The translations under genes were made by a program, and so were the position numbers. A DNA stretch of 64,000 bases. Origin: Caldicellulosiruptor owensensis OL (GTDB taxonomy: Bacteria > Bacillota > Thermoanaerobacteria > Caldicellulosiruptorales > Caldicellulosiruptoraceae). The stretch is from NCBI RefSeq assembly GCF_000166335.1, contig NC_014657.1:922501-986500 (forward strand). The letters run 5' to 3'. The notes beneath the pieces are model-generated. The model was not told the DNA's origin, did no database searches, and saw only the letters and a list, made by a program, of their open reading frames with translations. Shown one piece after another: positions 23,174 to 32,001 of the stretch (the stretch's first letter is position 1; each line of letters begins with the position of its first letter).

Positions 23174-24469
23174 ATTAATACGAGAGAAGCTGCTTTTTTG
23201 ACACTTTTTGAGGTTGAAAAGAAAAAGTTTTCTGGCATGGACTCTTTGATGGAGAAATTCCATCAAAAGTTAAAAAATGAAAAGGACAGGGCTTTGTTTG
23301 TTGAGCTGGTTCATGGTGTTTTGAGATACAAAAACCTTATTGATTACTATATTAATTTTGTTACAAAAAAAGGAGTAAAGGATAAAAGGATATTAAACAT
23401 TTTAAGAGTTGCAACTTACGAACTTCTTTTTCTTGAAAAGATTCCAGAGTATGCAACTGTGAACGAAGCATGTGAGGTTGCAAGTAAAATAAGTCCACAT
23501 TTGAAAGCTTTCGTGAATGCAATTTTGAGAAATATAATTAGAAACAAAAATCAAATAGAAGAGTCACTAGAAAGAATCAAGGAAATAGACCTGAAAAGTT
23601 ATATTTCAATAAAACTTTCTTATCCCAAATTTTTGATAGATTATTTAGAGGAAAGTTACGGGTTTGAGAAAGCTTTAAAGATTTTAGAATTTTTAAACAC
23701 AAGACCTCCAGTTGGCATAAAGATAAATACTAAAAAAACTAATGTGGACATATTAGTACAAGAGCTTAGAAAAAGTGGAGTAGAGTATGAAGTTAATTCT
23801 CACAATAGTGAGATAATCTATATTTTAAAAGGTAATATTAAAGATACGCAGCTTTACAAACAAGGTTATTTCTATTTTCAGGATTTGGCTTCATCTCTTG
23901 TAGTAGGCTTAAACAAAGAAGATTTTAAAAAAGCAAAAAAAGTATTAGATCTTTGTGCTGCACCAGGTGGAAAGACTTTTAACTGTGCAGAGGTTATAGA
24001 CGGATTTGTTGTGGCATGTGATATAAACGATCATAAGCTTGACGTTTTGAGAGAAAACATTCTGAGACTGGGGTTTGATAATATTATTGTTGCAAAAAGT
24101 GACGCTGAGATCTTTAACCCTGATTTTGCTGGGCGGTTTGACATTGTGATTGCGGACCTTCCATGTACTGGTTTTGGTGCAATCAGGAAAAAGCCTGATA
24201 TCAAATGGAACAAAAGTTATCAGGATATTGAGAATCTTCATGAGCTGCAGGTAAGAATACTTGATAATGCGGCAAGTTACTTAAAAAGAGGAGGACTTCT
24301 TTTTTATTCTACATGCACGCTTGGAAGAAAAGAAAATGAAGAGACAGTTTTAAAGTTTTTAGACAAACACAAAGATTTTTCATTGGTATCCCAAATAACC
24401 ATTTTCCCTGATGAGTTTAAATGTGATGGATTTTTTATTTCAAAACTGAGAAAAGAAGGCGAAAGATAG
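23174..24469 (+). CDS. rsmB: 16S rRNA (cytosine-967 C5) methyltransferase RsmB
   Basis: The conserved family N-terminus (M/x)NTREAAFLTLFEVE is encoded from 23174, but the codon there is ATT and no ATG/GTG/TTG precedes it in frame (TGA at 23165). The first ordinary start, TTG 23198, would lose eight conserved residues. AAGGG lies about 10 bases before the ATT. The N-terminal NusB-like domain (to about 150) precedes a Rossmann methyltransferase with LDLCAAPGGKTFNCAEV, ADLPCTGFGAIRKKPDIKWN (first Cys) and YSTCTLGRKENEETV (second Cys). Identity is certain; the start is not. Confidence 0.9.
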   Translation: MNTREAAFLTLFEVEKKKFSGMDSLMEKFHQKLKNEKDRALFVELVHGVLRYKNLIDYYINFVTKKGVKDKRILNILRVATYELLFLEKIPEYATVNEACEVASKISPHLKAFVNAILRNIIRNKNQIEESLERIKEIDLKSYISIKLSYPKFLIDYLEESYGFEKALKILEFLNTRPPVGIKINTKKTNVDILVQELRKSGVEYEVNSHNSEIIYILKGNIKDTQLYKQGYFYFQDLASSLVVGLNKEDFKKAKKVLDLCAAPGGKTFNCAEVIDGFVVACDINDHKLDVLRENILRLGFDNIIVAKSDAEIFNPDFAGRFDIVIADLPCTGFGAIRKKPDIKWNKSYQDIENLHELQVRILDNAASYLKRGGLLFYSTCTLGRKENEETVLKFLDKHKDFSLVSQITIFPDEFKCDGFFISKLRKEGER

Positions 24470-24474
24470 GGAAG

Positions 24475-25509
24475 ATGAAAAGGCTTATAAAAGATTTGAC
24501 GTTTGATGAGCTGAAAAAGTGGCTCGAAAATATTGGTGAAAAACCTTTTAGAGCAAGCCAGATTTTTGAGTGGCTTTACAAGAAAAATGCTACTGATGTA
24601 ATGCAGTTTACAAATCTTCCCCTTGAACTTCGAGAAAAGATTGATGATGAATTTTTGATAAACTCTTTACAGATTTTGGAACATCAAAGTGATGGAAAGA
24701 GTATAAAATTTCTGTTTGAACTTTGCGATAAAAATGGGATTGAAAGTGTATTTTTGCCTTATCGGTATGGGAATGCAATATGCGTCTCAACACAAGTTGG
24801 ATGCAAAATGAACTGCAGGTTTTGTGCTTCTGCCATAGGCGGGTTTGTAAGAAACCTTTCGGCAGGGGAGATGGTTGACCAGATAATCAACGTAGAAAAC
24901 TTTACAGGCAAAAGAATAACCAATGTCGTTCTGATGGGAAGTGGCGAGCCATTTGACAACATTGAAAATGTGTTTAAGTTTATAGAGATAATAAATTCAA
25001 AAGAGGGGAAAAACATAGGGGCTAGACATATCACCATCTCCACAGTTGGTATAGCTGAAGGAATTTATAGGCTCTGTGATTTTCCAAAACAAGTAAACCT
25101 TGCAATATCTCTGCATGCTCCGAATAATAGGCTGAGAGATAAACTTGTTCCGATGAACAAAAAATATCCTGTTGAAGACATCATGAAGGCAGTCGACTAC
25201 TACATCCAAAAAACCAACAGAAGAGTCACATTTGAGTATGCCTTGATAGATGGAGTAAATGATTCTATTGAGTGCGCTGAAGAACTTGGACAGATGCTAA
25301 AGGGTAAGCTTGTACATGTAAATTTGATTCCTGTAAACCCTGTTGAAGAAAAGGGGTTTAGAAGACCTTCAAAAGAAAAAATAAAAGCATTTTTTGAAAC
25401 CTTAAGATCATATCAGATTCAAGTTACAATCAGAAGAGAGCTTGGTAGTAGTATATCTGCAGCGTGTGGACAGCTGAGAAGACGGTATTTTAACATTTCA
25501 GAGAACTAG
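24475..25509 (+). CDS. rlmN: 23S rRNA (adenine-2503 C2) / tRNA A37 methyltransferase RlmN
   Basis: A 344-aa radical-SAM enzyme. The iron-sulfur cluster motif C-x3-C-x2-C appears as QVGCKMNCRFCAS (about 107-119). VVLMGSGEPFDN (152-163) is the SAM-binding GGE-like strand. The C-terminal Cys needed for the covalent intermediate is in SSISAACGQLR (about 325-335). The N-terminal accessory domain is FDELKKWLENIGEKPFRASQIFEWLY. It starts 6 bases after rsmB, pairing two rRNA methylases. Confidence 0.96.
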   Translation: MKRLIKDLTFDELKKWLENIGEKPFRASQIFEWLYKKNATDVMQFTNLPLELREKIDDEFLINSLQILEHQSDGKSIKFLFELCDKNGIESVFLPYRYGNAICVSTQVGCKMNCRFCASAIGGFVRNLSAGEMVDQIINVENFTGKRITNVVLMGSGEPFDNIENVFKFIEIINSKEGKNIGARHITISTVGIAEGIYRLCDFPKQVNLAISLHAPNNRLRDKLVPMNKKYPVEDIMKAVDYYIQKTNRRVTFEYALIDGVNDSIECAEELGQMLKGKLVHVNLIPVNPVEEKGFRRPSKEKIKAFFETLRSYQIQVTIRRELGSSISAACGQLRRRYFNISEN

Positions 25510-25512
25510 GGG

Positions 25513-26250
25513 ATGAAGTGTGTGAAATACGTTGCACTCACAGAAAAAGGAAATATAAGAGCAAACAATGAGGATTATTATCTTGTTTACACAGGGGAAG
25601 ATGGACTAAATGTTTTCTTAGTAGCTGACGGGATGGGTGGACATAGTGCAGGTGAAGTGGCAAGTAGCCTTGCCTGCAAGTATGTACTGGATTATATTTT
25701 ATTGAATCAGAAAAGTTTAGAATATTCTTTAAAAGAGACCATAAAAGAAGCTTACAAATACGCAAACCAGAAGATTATACACCATCAGATGAAAAACCCC
25801 GTTTTGTATGGAATGGGGACCACTTTAGCGGGACTATTTTGCTACAGGGATAAGATATTTATAAGCAATATTGGGGACTCAAGAGTTTACATCGTAGATA
25901 GCAACGAAATTAGACAAATTACAGAAGATCATTCTCTGGTTTATGAGATGTTCAAAGATGGAAAAATTACAAAAGAAGAAATTTACACCCATCCTAAGAG
26001 AAACATTATAACAAGAGCGGTTGGCATTGAAGAGGATCTGGAAGTTGATGTTTATGAGCTGACCAGAGATGAAAGTCAACACTACTACTTTTTACTGTGT
26101 ACAGATGGGCTTACCAACATGGTACTTGAGTCGTACATACAGAAGATATTTGAGGAGAATAGTTTTGATGAAATAGGGAAGACATTGATAGAAAAAGCCC
26201 TTGAGGCAGGTGGAACTGATAATATAACCGTTATTTATCTTTTGGTATGA
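25513..26250 (+). CDS. prpC: PP2C-type Ser/Thr phosphatase PrpC/Stp
   Basis: A 245-aa metal-dependent phosphatase. The metal-binding motifs are DGMGGHSAGEVAS (about 39-51), YGMGTTLAG (96-104), NIGDSRVYIVD (about 117-127), TEDHSL and CTDGLTNM...DNIT near the C-terminus. It starts 4 bases after rlmN and lies directly before the PASTA kinase, the standard PrpC-PrkC pair in which the phosphatase opposes the kinase in cell-wall and growth signalling. Confidence 0.95.
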   Translation: MKCVKYVALTEKGNIRANNEDYYLVYTGEDGLNVFLVADGMGGHSAGEVASSLACKYVLDYILLNQKSLEYSLKETIKEAYKYANQKIIHHQMKNPVLYGMGTTLAGLFCYRDKIFISNIGDSRVYIVDSNEIRQITEDHSLVYEMFKDGKITKEEIYTHPKRNIITRAVGIEEDLEVDVYELTRDESQHYYFLLCTDGLTNMVLESYIQKIFEENSFDEIGKTLIEKALEAGGTDNITVIYLLV

Positions 26251-26284
26251 AGAATAAAAGACGTGGTGAGGGTGATGATGCCAT

Positions 26285-28168
26285 ATGGATGATTTTGTAA
26301 TAGGTAACAGATATAAAGTGGAAGAGAAGTTAGGAAGCGGTGGAATGTCGGTTGTGTACAAAGCCAAAGATGCAATTTTAAATAGATATGTTGCCATAAA
26401 AGTTTTAAGATCCGAATTTGCAGCTGATGAGGAATTTTTACAACGGTTCAGAACAGAGGCGCTGGCAGCTGCATCTCTTTCGCATCCTAACATTGTATCT
26501 ATCTATGACGTTGGGCAACAGGATGGGATGTACTACATAGTTATGGAATATGTAAATGGCAAAACTCTAAAAGAGTTTATGAAAGAAACGGGCAGGCTCA
26601 GTCCAAAAGATGCGACCACCATTGCTATACAGGTTTTAAGAGCTTTGGACCATGCTCATAAAAAAGGCATTGTGCACAGGGATATAAAGCCACAAAACAT
26701 CTTGATTGACGAAAATGGAATTGTCAAAGTAACAGATTTTGGCATTGCGCGTGCAGTTTCAACAGGTACCATAATAAATACAAATCTCACCATTGGCTCT
26801 GTCCATTATTTTTCGCCGGAACAGGCAAGAGGGGGATATGTAGACAACAGATCTGACCTGTACTCTCTTGGAGTTGTACTTTATGAAATGGTGACGGGAG
26901 TTTTGCCATTTGACGGTGACACTCCAATTTCCATTGCACTGAAGCATTTGCAGGAACAGCCTGTCAGACCCACACTTTACAATCCCAATATACCAAGAAG
27001 CTTGGAAGCGATAATTTTAAAAGCAATGCAAAAAGACATTCTGCAAAGATACCAGTCTGCTGGTGAGATGATTCAAGATTTGAAAAATTCGCTTATTGAA
27101 CCAGAGGGTGATTTTGTTAAAATAGAATCTCATGAAAATGTTCCTACAAAACAGTTTCAGTTTGACCAGATAAAATCAGGTGATACTGCTTTGAACGAAA
27201 AGAAACAGCCAAAAGAAAGAAGAAAAGATTGGATTTATTTGGTAGCAGGAATTTTAACTGCCCTTATTATTGTTGCAATAGGGTGGTTTATATTTTATAA
27301 TGTTATCGGAAAAAGCTTGACTTATCAAGAAAATGACGTAACAATGCCAGATCTTGTTGGTTTTTCGATTGATGATGTAAAAACCAGGCTTGACGAGCTT
27401 GGACTCAAATATACAATTGAAGAACAGAATGATCAGGCTGAAAGTGGTACAGTGATTAATCAAGAACCTGCAGCAGGTATCAAGGTAAAAAAGGATACAA
27501 TTGTTAAACTTACAGTAAGTAAAGGCCCAGAGATGGTCAAAGTACCTGATGTGGTTGGACTCAATATCAAAGATGCTCAAATAGAGCTTGATAACAGTGG
27601 CTTAGGTGTTGAAATAAAAAGAGATTATTCTGACAAGCCAGCAAATACAGTTATTGAACAGCAACCTTCCGCAAACCAACTTATAGAAAAAAATGGTACT
27701 GTAATTTTAACAGTAAGTCTGGGGCCCAAAATAGAAAAAGTAGTAGTTCCGGATGTTACGGGAATGAATTTAGTTGATGCTAAGGATGTTTTACAAAAGA
27801 ACGGACTTAACGTTGGGAATATAACTTATAAAGAGGTTACAGATAGAGAATCTGATATTATTATCAGCCAATCTCCTTCTTATGGGCAGCAGGTTGTAAA
27901 AGGAAGCATTGTTGATTTGATAGTGACCAAGAAGGTTGAGCCTAAAAATACAACTAAGATAATTATAAAGACAGTAATTTTACCTTCTGATTTAGAGGAA
28001 GCAAATGTTAAAATAGTAGTTGTCTCAAATAGTAATGAGAGCATTGTATTTGATAGGATAGTGAAAAAGGAAGAAACTCCTTTGCAAGTAAAAATTCCTA
28101 TTACTGGACCATCTACTATTAGAATGTATATAAATGATCAATTATCAACAGAGGAGACGGTGGAGTAG
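26285..28168 (+). CDS. prkC: PASTA-domain Ser/Thr protein kinase PrkC
   Basis: A 627-aa membrane kinase. The kinase domain (about 9-270) shows LGSGGMSVVYKAKD, VAIKVL (catalytic Lys), HRDIKPQNIL, DFGIARA and SPEQARGG. The juxtamembrane region is followed by a single membrane helix WIYLVAGILTALIIVAIGWF (about 315-334). Outside the cell are three PASTA domains beginning VTMPDLVGFS, VKVPDVVGLN and VVVPDVTGMN. A further 65 residues of unassigned beta-rich sequence end the protein. PASTA domains sense muropeptides or lipid II. Confidence 0.95.
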   Translation: MDDFVIGNRYKVEEKLGSGGMSVVYKAKDAILNRYVAIKVLRSEFAADEEFLQRFRTEALAAASLSHPNIVSIYDVGQQDGMYYIVMEYVNGKTLKEFMKETGRLSPKDATTIAIQVLRALDHAHKKGIVHRDIKPQNILIDENGIVKVTDFGIARAVSTGTIINTNLTIGSVHYFSPEQARGGYVDNRSDLYSLGVVLYEMVTGVLPFDGDTPISIALKHLQEQPVRPTLYNPNIPRSLEAIILKAMQKDILQRYQSAGEMIQDLKNSLIEPEGDFVKIESHENVPTKQFQFDQIKSGDTALNEKKQPKERRKDWIYLVAGILTALIIVAIGWFIFYNVIGKSLTYQENDVTMPDLVGFSIDDVKTRLDELGLKYTIEEQNDQAESGTVINQEPAAGIKVKKDTIVKLTVSKGPEMVKVPDVVGLNIKDAQIELDNSGLGVEIKRDYSDKPANTVIEQQPSANQLIEKNGTVILTVSLGPKIEKVVVPDVTGMNLVDAKDVLQKNGLNVGNITYKEVTDRESDIIISQSPSYGQQVVKGSIVDLIVTKKVEPKNTTKIIIKTVILPSDLEEANVKIVVVSNSNESIVFDRIVKKEETPLQVKIPITGPSTIRMYINDQLSTEETVE

Positions 28169-28170
28169 CT

Positions 28171-29043
28171 ATGCATATAAATGGAGTAATTGGAAAGTTA
28201 ATAGCAGGGTTTTATTATGTATATGACCATGAAGGAAATATATATGAATGCAGAGCACGAGGGGTTTTTAGAAAGGATGATATAGCCCCGCTTGTGGGTG
28301 ACAATGTTGTTATTGTAGAGAAAAGCAAGGGTGCGTATGTTATAGACAAGATTTTGCCACGAAAAAATCAGCTTGTTCGCCCGCCTATTGCAAATGTAGA
28401 TATAGCAATTGTGGTAGTAGCTTCAGTGTCGCCTGAAGTATCTTTAATTGCCCTGGATAAACTTTTAGTAAATGTGTTAAAAGAAAAGGTAAAGCCTGTA
28501 ATTTGTGTAAATAAAGTTGATTTAGACGGTGGGAAAACATTTGAGATGATAAAATCTCAATATAGTGTATTTGATGTGATAGGTGTGTCTGCAAAAACTG
28601 GAGAAGGAATTTCTCAGCTCAAAGATTATATCCAGGGAAGAATCTCAGTTTTTGCTGGGCAATCTGGTGTGGGAAAAAGTTCTATATTAAACTGTTTAAT
28701 TCCGGGAGCGAATTTGAAAGTTGGCGAAATTTCTAAAAAGATTGAGAGAGGAAGACATACCACGAGGGTGGTAGAACTTTTACGTGTAGATGAAGATACC
28801 TATATTGCAGATACGCCAGGTTTTAGTTCGATTGAGATAATTGGGCTTTTAAGAAATGAGCTTAAATATTATTATCCGGAATTTTATGATTTTGAAGGGT
28901 GTAGATTCCCGGGGTGCAACCATATATTTGAACCGGATTGTATGGTGAAAGTTGCGGTAACTGAGAAAAAAATAAATTTTGAAAGGTATGAAAGATATAA
29001 ACAAATATTTATGCAACTTCCTGCACAAAAAGAGTACAGTTAA
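28171..29043 (+). CDS. rsgA: Small ribosomal subunit biogenesis GTPase RsgA
   Basis: A 290-aa circularly permuted GTPase that helps mature the 30S subunit. The N-terminal OB fold contains CRARGVFRKDDIAPLVGDNV. The GTPase motifs come in permuted order: NKVD (G4, about 112), then AGQSGVGKSSILN (G1, about 164-176) and DTPGFSS (G3). The C-terminal zinc knuckle is CRFPGCNHIFEPDC (about 247-260). It follows prkC by two bases; prkC-rsgA-rpe is the conserved Firmicute order. Confidence 0.96.
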   Translation: MHINGVIGKLIAGFYYVYDHEGNIYECRARGVFRKDDIAPLVGDNVVIVEKSKGAYVIDKILPRKNQLVRPPIANVDIAIVVVASVSPEVSLIALDKLLVNVLKEKVKPVICVNKVDLDGGKTFEMIKSQYSVFDVIGVSAKTGEGISQLKDYIQGRISVFAGQSGVGKSSILNCLIPGANLKVGEISKKIERGRHTTRVVELLRVDEDTYIADTPGFSSIEIIGLLRNELKYYYPEFYDFEGCRFPGCNHIFEPDCMVKVAVTEKKINFERYERYKQIFMQLPAQKEYS

Positions 29044-29059
29044 AGGAGAGGATTAAAAG

Positions 29060-29725
29060 TTGCCAATAAAGATTGCACCGTCCATTTTATCTTCTGATTT
29101 TGCAGACCTTAAAAGCGAACTTAAAAAACTCGAAGTGGCTGGAGCCGATTTGGTTCATATAGACGTCATGGATGGAAATTTTGTGGACAATATAACAATT
29201 GGTGCACCAGTTGTAAGTAGCCTACGGAAAAACTCCAAACTTTTTTTTGATGTACATCTAATGGTTATACATCCCGAAAAACATATTGAAAGATTTGTCC
29301 AAAGCGGGGCTGATAACATTACAGTCCATGCAGAGGCTACTTACCACTTAGATGCACTCATAAGCAGGATAAAAAGTTTTGGTAAAAAAGCAAGTGTTGC
29401 ACTAAATCCCGCAACCCCTATATACATGATAGAAAATGTACTTGAAATTGTTGACATGGTGTTAATTATGACTGTAAATCCTGGCTACGGAGGACAAAAG
29501 TTGATACCATATACTTTAAAAAAGATTGAAAGATTAGCAAATTTTAGAGAAAAAGAAGGACTTACATTTGAGATTGAGGTTGATGGTGGTATTAATGAAG
29601 ATACAATTGTTGATTGTGTAAAGGCAGGAGCAGATGTGATAGTTGCCGGTTCGTATGTATTTGATAGTGGTGATGTTTCAAAAGCTGTTGAAAAATTGAA
29701 AAGTAAAGTTCGAGGTTTAAGGTAA
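29060..29725 (+). CDS. rpe: Ribulose-phosphate 3-epimerase
   Basis: A 221-aa TIM-barrel enzyme that interconverts ribulose-5-P and xylulose-5-P. It starts at TTG (AAAGGAGAGG upstream). The signatures are IAPSILSSDFADL, LVHIDVMDGNFVDNITIGAP (about 30-49; metal His and catalytic Asp), FFDVHLMV (metal His), TVNPGYGGQKL (about 138-148), and EVDGGI with the second catalytic Asp. It ends 10 bases before the ISLre2 element and no terminator remains between them. Confidence 0.96.
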   Translation: MPIKIAPSILSSDFADLKSELKKLEVAGADLVHIDVMDGNFVDNITIGAPVVSSLRKNSKLFFDVHLMVIHPEKHIERFVQSGADNITVHAEATYHLDALISRIKSFGKKASVALNPATPIYMIENVLEIVDMVLIMTVNPGYGGQKLIPYTLKKIERLANFREKEGLTFEIEVDGGINEDTIVDCVKAGADVIVAGSYVFDSGDVSKAVEKLKSKVRGLR

Positions 29726-29735
29726 TAATTTTTCT

Positions 29736-31343
29736 TAGTGTAAAATATTTATAGGACTTGAGATGGAAAAAATGCTCCCTCCTCTTGGGAAAAATGAGAG
29801 AATGATATAAAATAATGAGCAAAAAAAGAAGAAGAAAACTGAAAGGAAAAACAAACCAAAGGAGGGAGCAAAATGTTTGATAATATTATAACAAAAATAG
29901 AGGAACTTTTAAATAGATTTGGAGAAGGGATAGTGGAGATATTAAGAGGTGAGAAAGATATAGCGATGTATTCAATGGAATTGAAGGAGAAGATGGATGA
30001 GATAGGGAAGGAGATGATAAAAGAGGCATGCGGGCTTGTAGATGAGATTGTAAGGAATGAAAAGAAGAGGAAGGCAAGGTATGAGGTTGTAAGGAAAGAT
30101 AAGAGGAGCATAAAGACAATATTTGGAGATGTGGAATATATAAGGACGTACTACAAGAATAAAGAAGAGGGAGGGTATGTGTATTTAGCAGATGAAATTT
30201 TGGGGATAGAGAAATACCAAAGAATAGACAAAGCAGTCAAAGCAGCAATAGTTGAGAAAGTAGTGGAAATATCATATGAAAAAGCAGCCAAAGAAGTATT
30301 AGGAGAAGAGAAAATGACAAGACAAAGTGTAATGAATATTTTGAGGAGGATAGAGGCAGCTCAGTTAGATAGAATCGAGCATAATAAAAAAGGAGTTGCA
30401 GGCAGTAAAAAAGTGGTAAAAGAACTTTATATAGAGGCAGATGAAGATCATATTTCGTTACAAAACGGAGAAGGGAAGATAGCGAAGCTTGCGTACATAA
30501 ATGAGGGATATAAAGAAGAGAAAGGGATTGTCAAAAGAAAGGAATTAAAAGGGGTGCATTATTTTAGCAGTATTAAAGAGAGACCAGAAGATTTTTGGTC
30601 AAAAGTAAGTGAATATATAGAGGAGCACTATGAAACGGAGAAGATAGAGAAGATATATTTGTTAGGGGATGGAGCGGCATGGATAAAGGAAGGGCTTGAA
30701 TGGATAGTGGGTGCAGAATTTGTATTAGACAGGTTTCATCTAATGAGAGAGGTAATCAAAATAAGCGGTGGAGATAAGAATATTTTTGCTGGGATAGTAG
30801 AAGCATTGAGGGATAAGGATAGAGAGAAGTTTGAGGGATTGGTAGCTAAAGCGATGGAAAAGGCTGGAGAGGACAAAAGAGCGTTGAAGAGGATAAATGA
30901 AAGTAGGAGATATATAGCCAATCATTGGGATAATATAGTATTAGAGTTAGATAATAGGATTATAAAAGGATGTAGTGCAGAAGGGCATGTAAGCCACGTA
31001 TTAGCAGATAGGATGAGTTCAAGACCAAGAGGATGGAGCGAACAAGGAGCAGAAGTGATGGTAAAGTTATTGAGCTTGAAGTATAATGGTGTAAACTTGA
31101 AAGAAGCATATTTAAAAGAGATTTGTGGCAAGGAAGAGAAAGAAGAAAAAATATTGAAAGAAATTGTGAGAAAAAATGTTAAGAAGATAAGGAAACAGAT
31201 TGAGGAGACGAGGAATAATGTGCCAATTTTAGCAAGAGGAAAAGTTGATTTGACGTTTAGAGTACTGAAAGGCCTAAGTACTGGAGATTTCTTAAATGCA
31301 GTCGTATTTTAATAAAAAATTTCCCTACAAACTCTTGACACTA
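29736..31343 (+). mobile_element. ISLre2-type insertion sequence (1.6 kb)
   Basis: Imperfect terminal inverted repeats mark the ends: TAGTGTAAAATATTTATAGG on the left (29736-29755) and, on the right, the reverse complement of TAGTGTCAAGAGTTTGTAGG (31324-31343); 15 of 20 positions match. One intact transposase lies between. The flanking TCT triplet on both sides is too short to prove a target duplication. The element sits between rpe and the rimP promoter. Both ends and the gene look intact, so it may be active. Confidence 0.82.
29873..31312 (+). CDS. ISLre2-family transposase (UPF0236)
   Basis: A full-length 479-aa transposase with AAAGGAGGGAG before ATG. The family features include the N-terminal coiled segment, SIKTIFGDVEYIRTYYKNKE (about 77-96), YIEADEDHISLQ (about 183-194) and LGDGAAWIKEGLEW (258-271). 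Also present are FVLDRFHLMR (about 280-289) and the C-terminal GCSAEGHVSHVLADRMSSRPRGWS (about 368-391), the hallmark of this group. Conserved Asp in LYIEADEDH and GDGAAW and a later Glu are candidate catalytic residues. No frameshift or stop is seen. Confidence 0.93.
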   Translation: MFDNIITKIEELLNRFGEGIVEILRGEKDIAMYSMELKEKMDEIGKEMIKEACGLVDEIVRNEKKRKARYEVVRKDKRSIKTIFGDVEYIRTYYKNKEEGGYVYLADEILGIEKYQRIDKAVKAAIVEKVVEISYEKAAKEVLGEEKMTRQSVMNILRRIEAAQLDRIEHNKKGVAGSKKVVKELYIEADEDHISLQNGEGKIAKLAYINEGYKEEKGIVKRKELKGVHYFSSIKERPEDFWSKVSEYIEEHYETEKIEKIYLLGDGAAWIKEGLEWIVGAEFVLDRFHLMREVIKISGGDKNIFAGIVEALRDKDREKFEGLVAKAMEKAGEDKRALKRINESRRYIANHWDNIVLELDNRIIKGCSAEGHVSHVLADRMSSRPRGWSEQGAEVMVKLLSLKYNGVNLKEAYLKEICGKEEKEEKILKEIVRKNVKKIRKQIEETRNNVPILARGKVDLTFRVLKGLSTGDFLNAVVF

Positions 31344-31360
31344 TCTAATTTTTGCGCTTC

Positions 31361-31389
31361 TTGTTAAAATAAAATTAAGGTGGTATAAT
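31361..31389 (+). promoter_or_regulatory. Promoter of the rimP-nusA-infB operon
   Basis: TTGTTA (31361-31366), 17-base spacer, perfect TATAAT (31384-31389). It begins only 18 bases after the insertion sequence's right end, so the IS left it intact. Confidence 0.7.
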
Positions 31390-31429
31390 ATTTATAATCG
31401 GAAATGTTGACATAAAGTGAATTAGCATG

Positions 31430-31461
31430 AGAGTGGGTATCCCCCACTCTTTAATGTTGTT
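31430..31461 (+). promoter_or_regulatory. rimP leader hairpin
   Basis: AGAGTGGG (31430-31437) pairs with CCCACTCT (31443-31450), loop TATCC, followed by TTAATGTTGTTTT. It lies in the 5' leader, 65 bases before rimP. It could be an attenuator under NusA or ribosome-factor feedback, or an older terminator. Confidence 0.5.
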
Positions 31462-31514
31462 TTAAAGATTTTTTACAGTGAAAAGTTTTTATCGAAGGGA
31501 GAAGGGTATTTGAT

Positions 31515-31970
31515 ATGTCAAAAATCACAAAAAAAGTAGAAGAGTTAGTAAAACCTATTTTAGAAAGATATGGTTTCGATCTGGTAGATATAGAATTCAA
31601 AAAGGAAGGAAAAAGTCATTTTCTGAGAGTATATATAGATAAACCTGGTGGGATTACAATAGATGATTGTCAGCTTGTTAGCGAAGAACTTTCTGAAAGA
31701 CTGGACATTGTTGATCCCATTCCATTTAGCTATTATTTAGAGGTCTCTTCACCAGGCGTTGATAGACCTCTTGTCACTGACAGGGATTTTATAAGGAACA
31801 AAGGAAGACTTGTTGAAGTGTTTTTAAGTCAGCCTTTTTTGAACCGCACAAAGTTTACAGGAGAGCTTGTGGAGAAGAATGACAAATTCCTGGTTTTGAT
31901 TATGGATAAGGAGAAGATAGATATACCTATAGAAAAGGTCAAAAAAGTAAAAATTGCCATAAGATTTTAA
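31515..31970 (+). CDS. rimP: Ribosome maturation factor RimP
   Basis: A 151-aa 30S maturation factor. Key wording is ILERYGFDLVDIEFKKEGKSHFLRVYIDKPGGITIDDC (split across residues 15-52), YYLEVSSPGVDRPL (about 75-88) with the conserved SPGVDRPL, and a C-terminal SH3-like part (FTGELVEKNDKFLVLIMD). GAAGGGAGAAGGG lies upstream. It is the first gene of the classic rimP-nusA-ylxR-infB operon. Confidence 0.95.
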   Translation: MSKITKKVEELVKPILERYGFDLVDIEFKKEGKSHFLRVYIDKPGGITIDDCQLVSEELSERLDIVDPIPFSYYLEVSSPGVDRPLVTDRDFIRNKGRLVEVFLSQPFLNRTKFTGELVEKNDKFLVLIMDKEKIDIPIEKVKKVKIAIRF

Positions 31971-32001
31971 TTATAAAAGTAAAAAGGGGGATTTTTAAAA
32001 G

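Noticed and set aside
29726-31350. Target-site duplication for the ISLre2 element
   Set aside because: Only the triplet TCT repeats at the two sides, which can occur by chance; no longer duplication was found.
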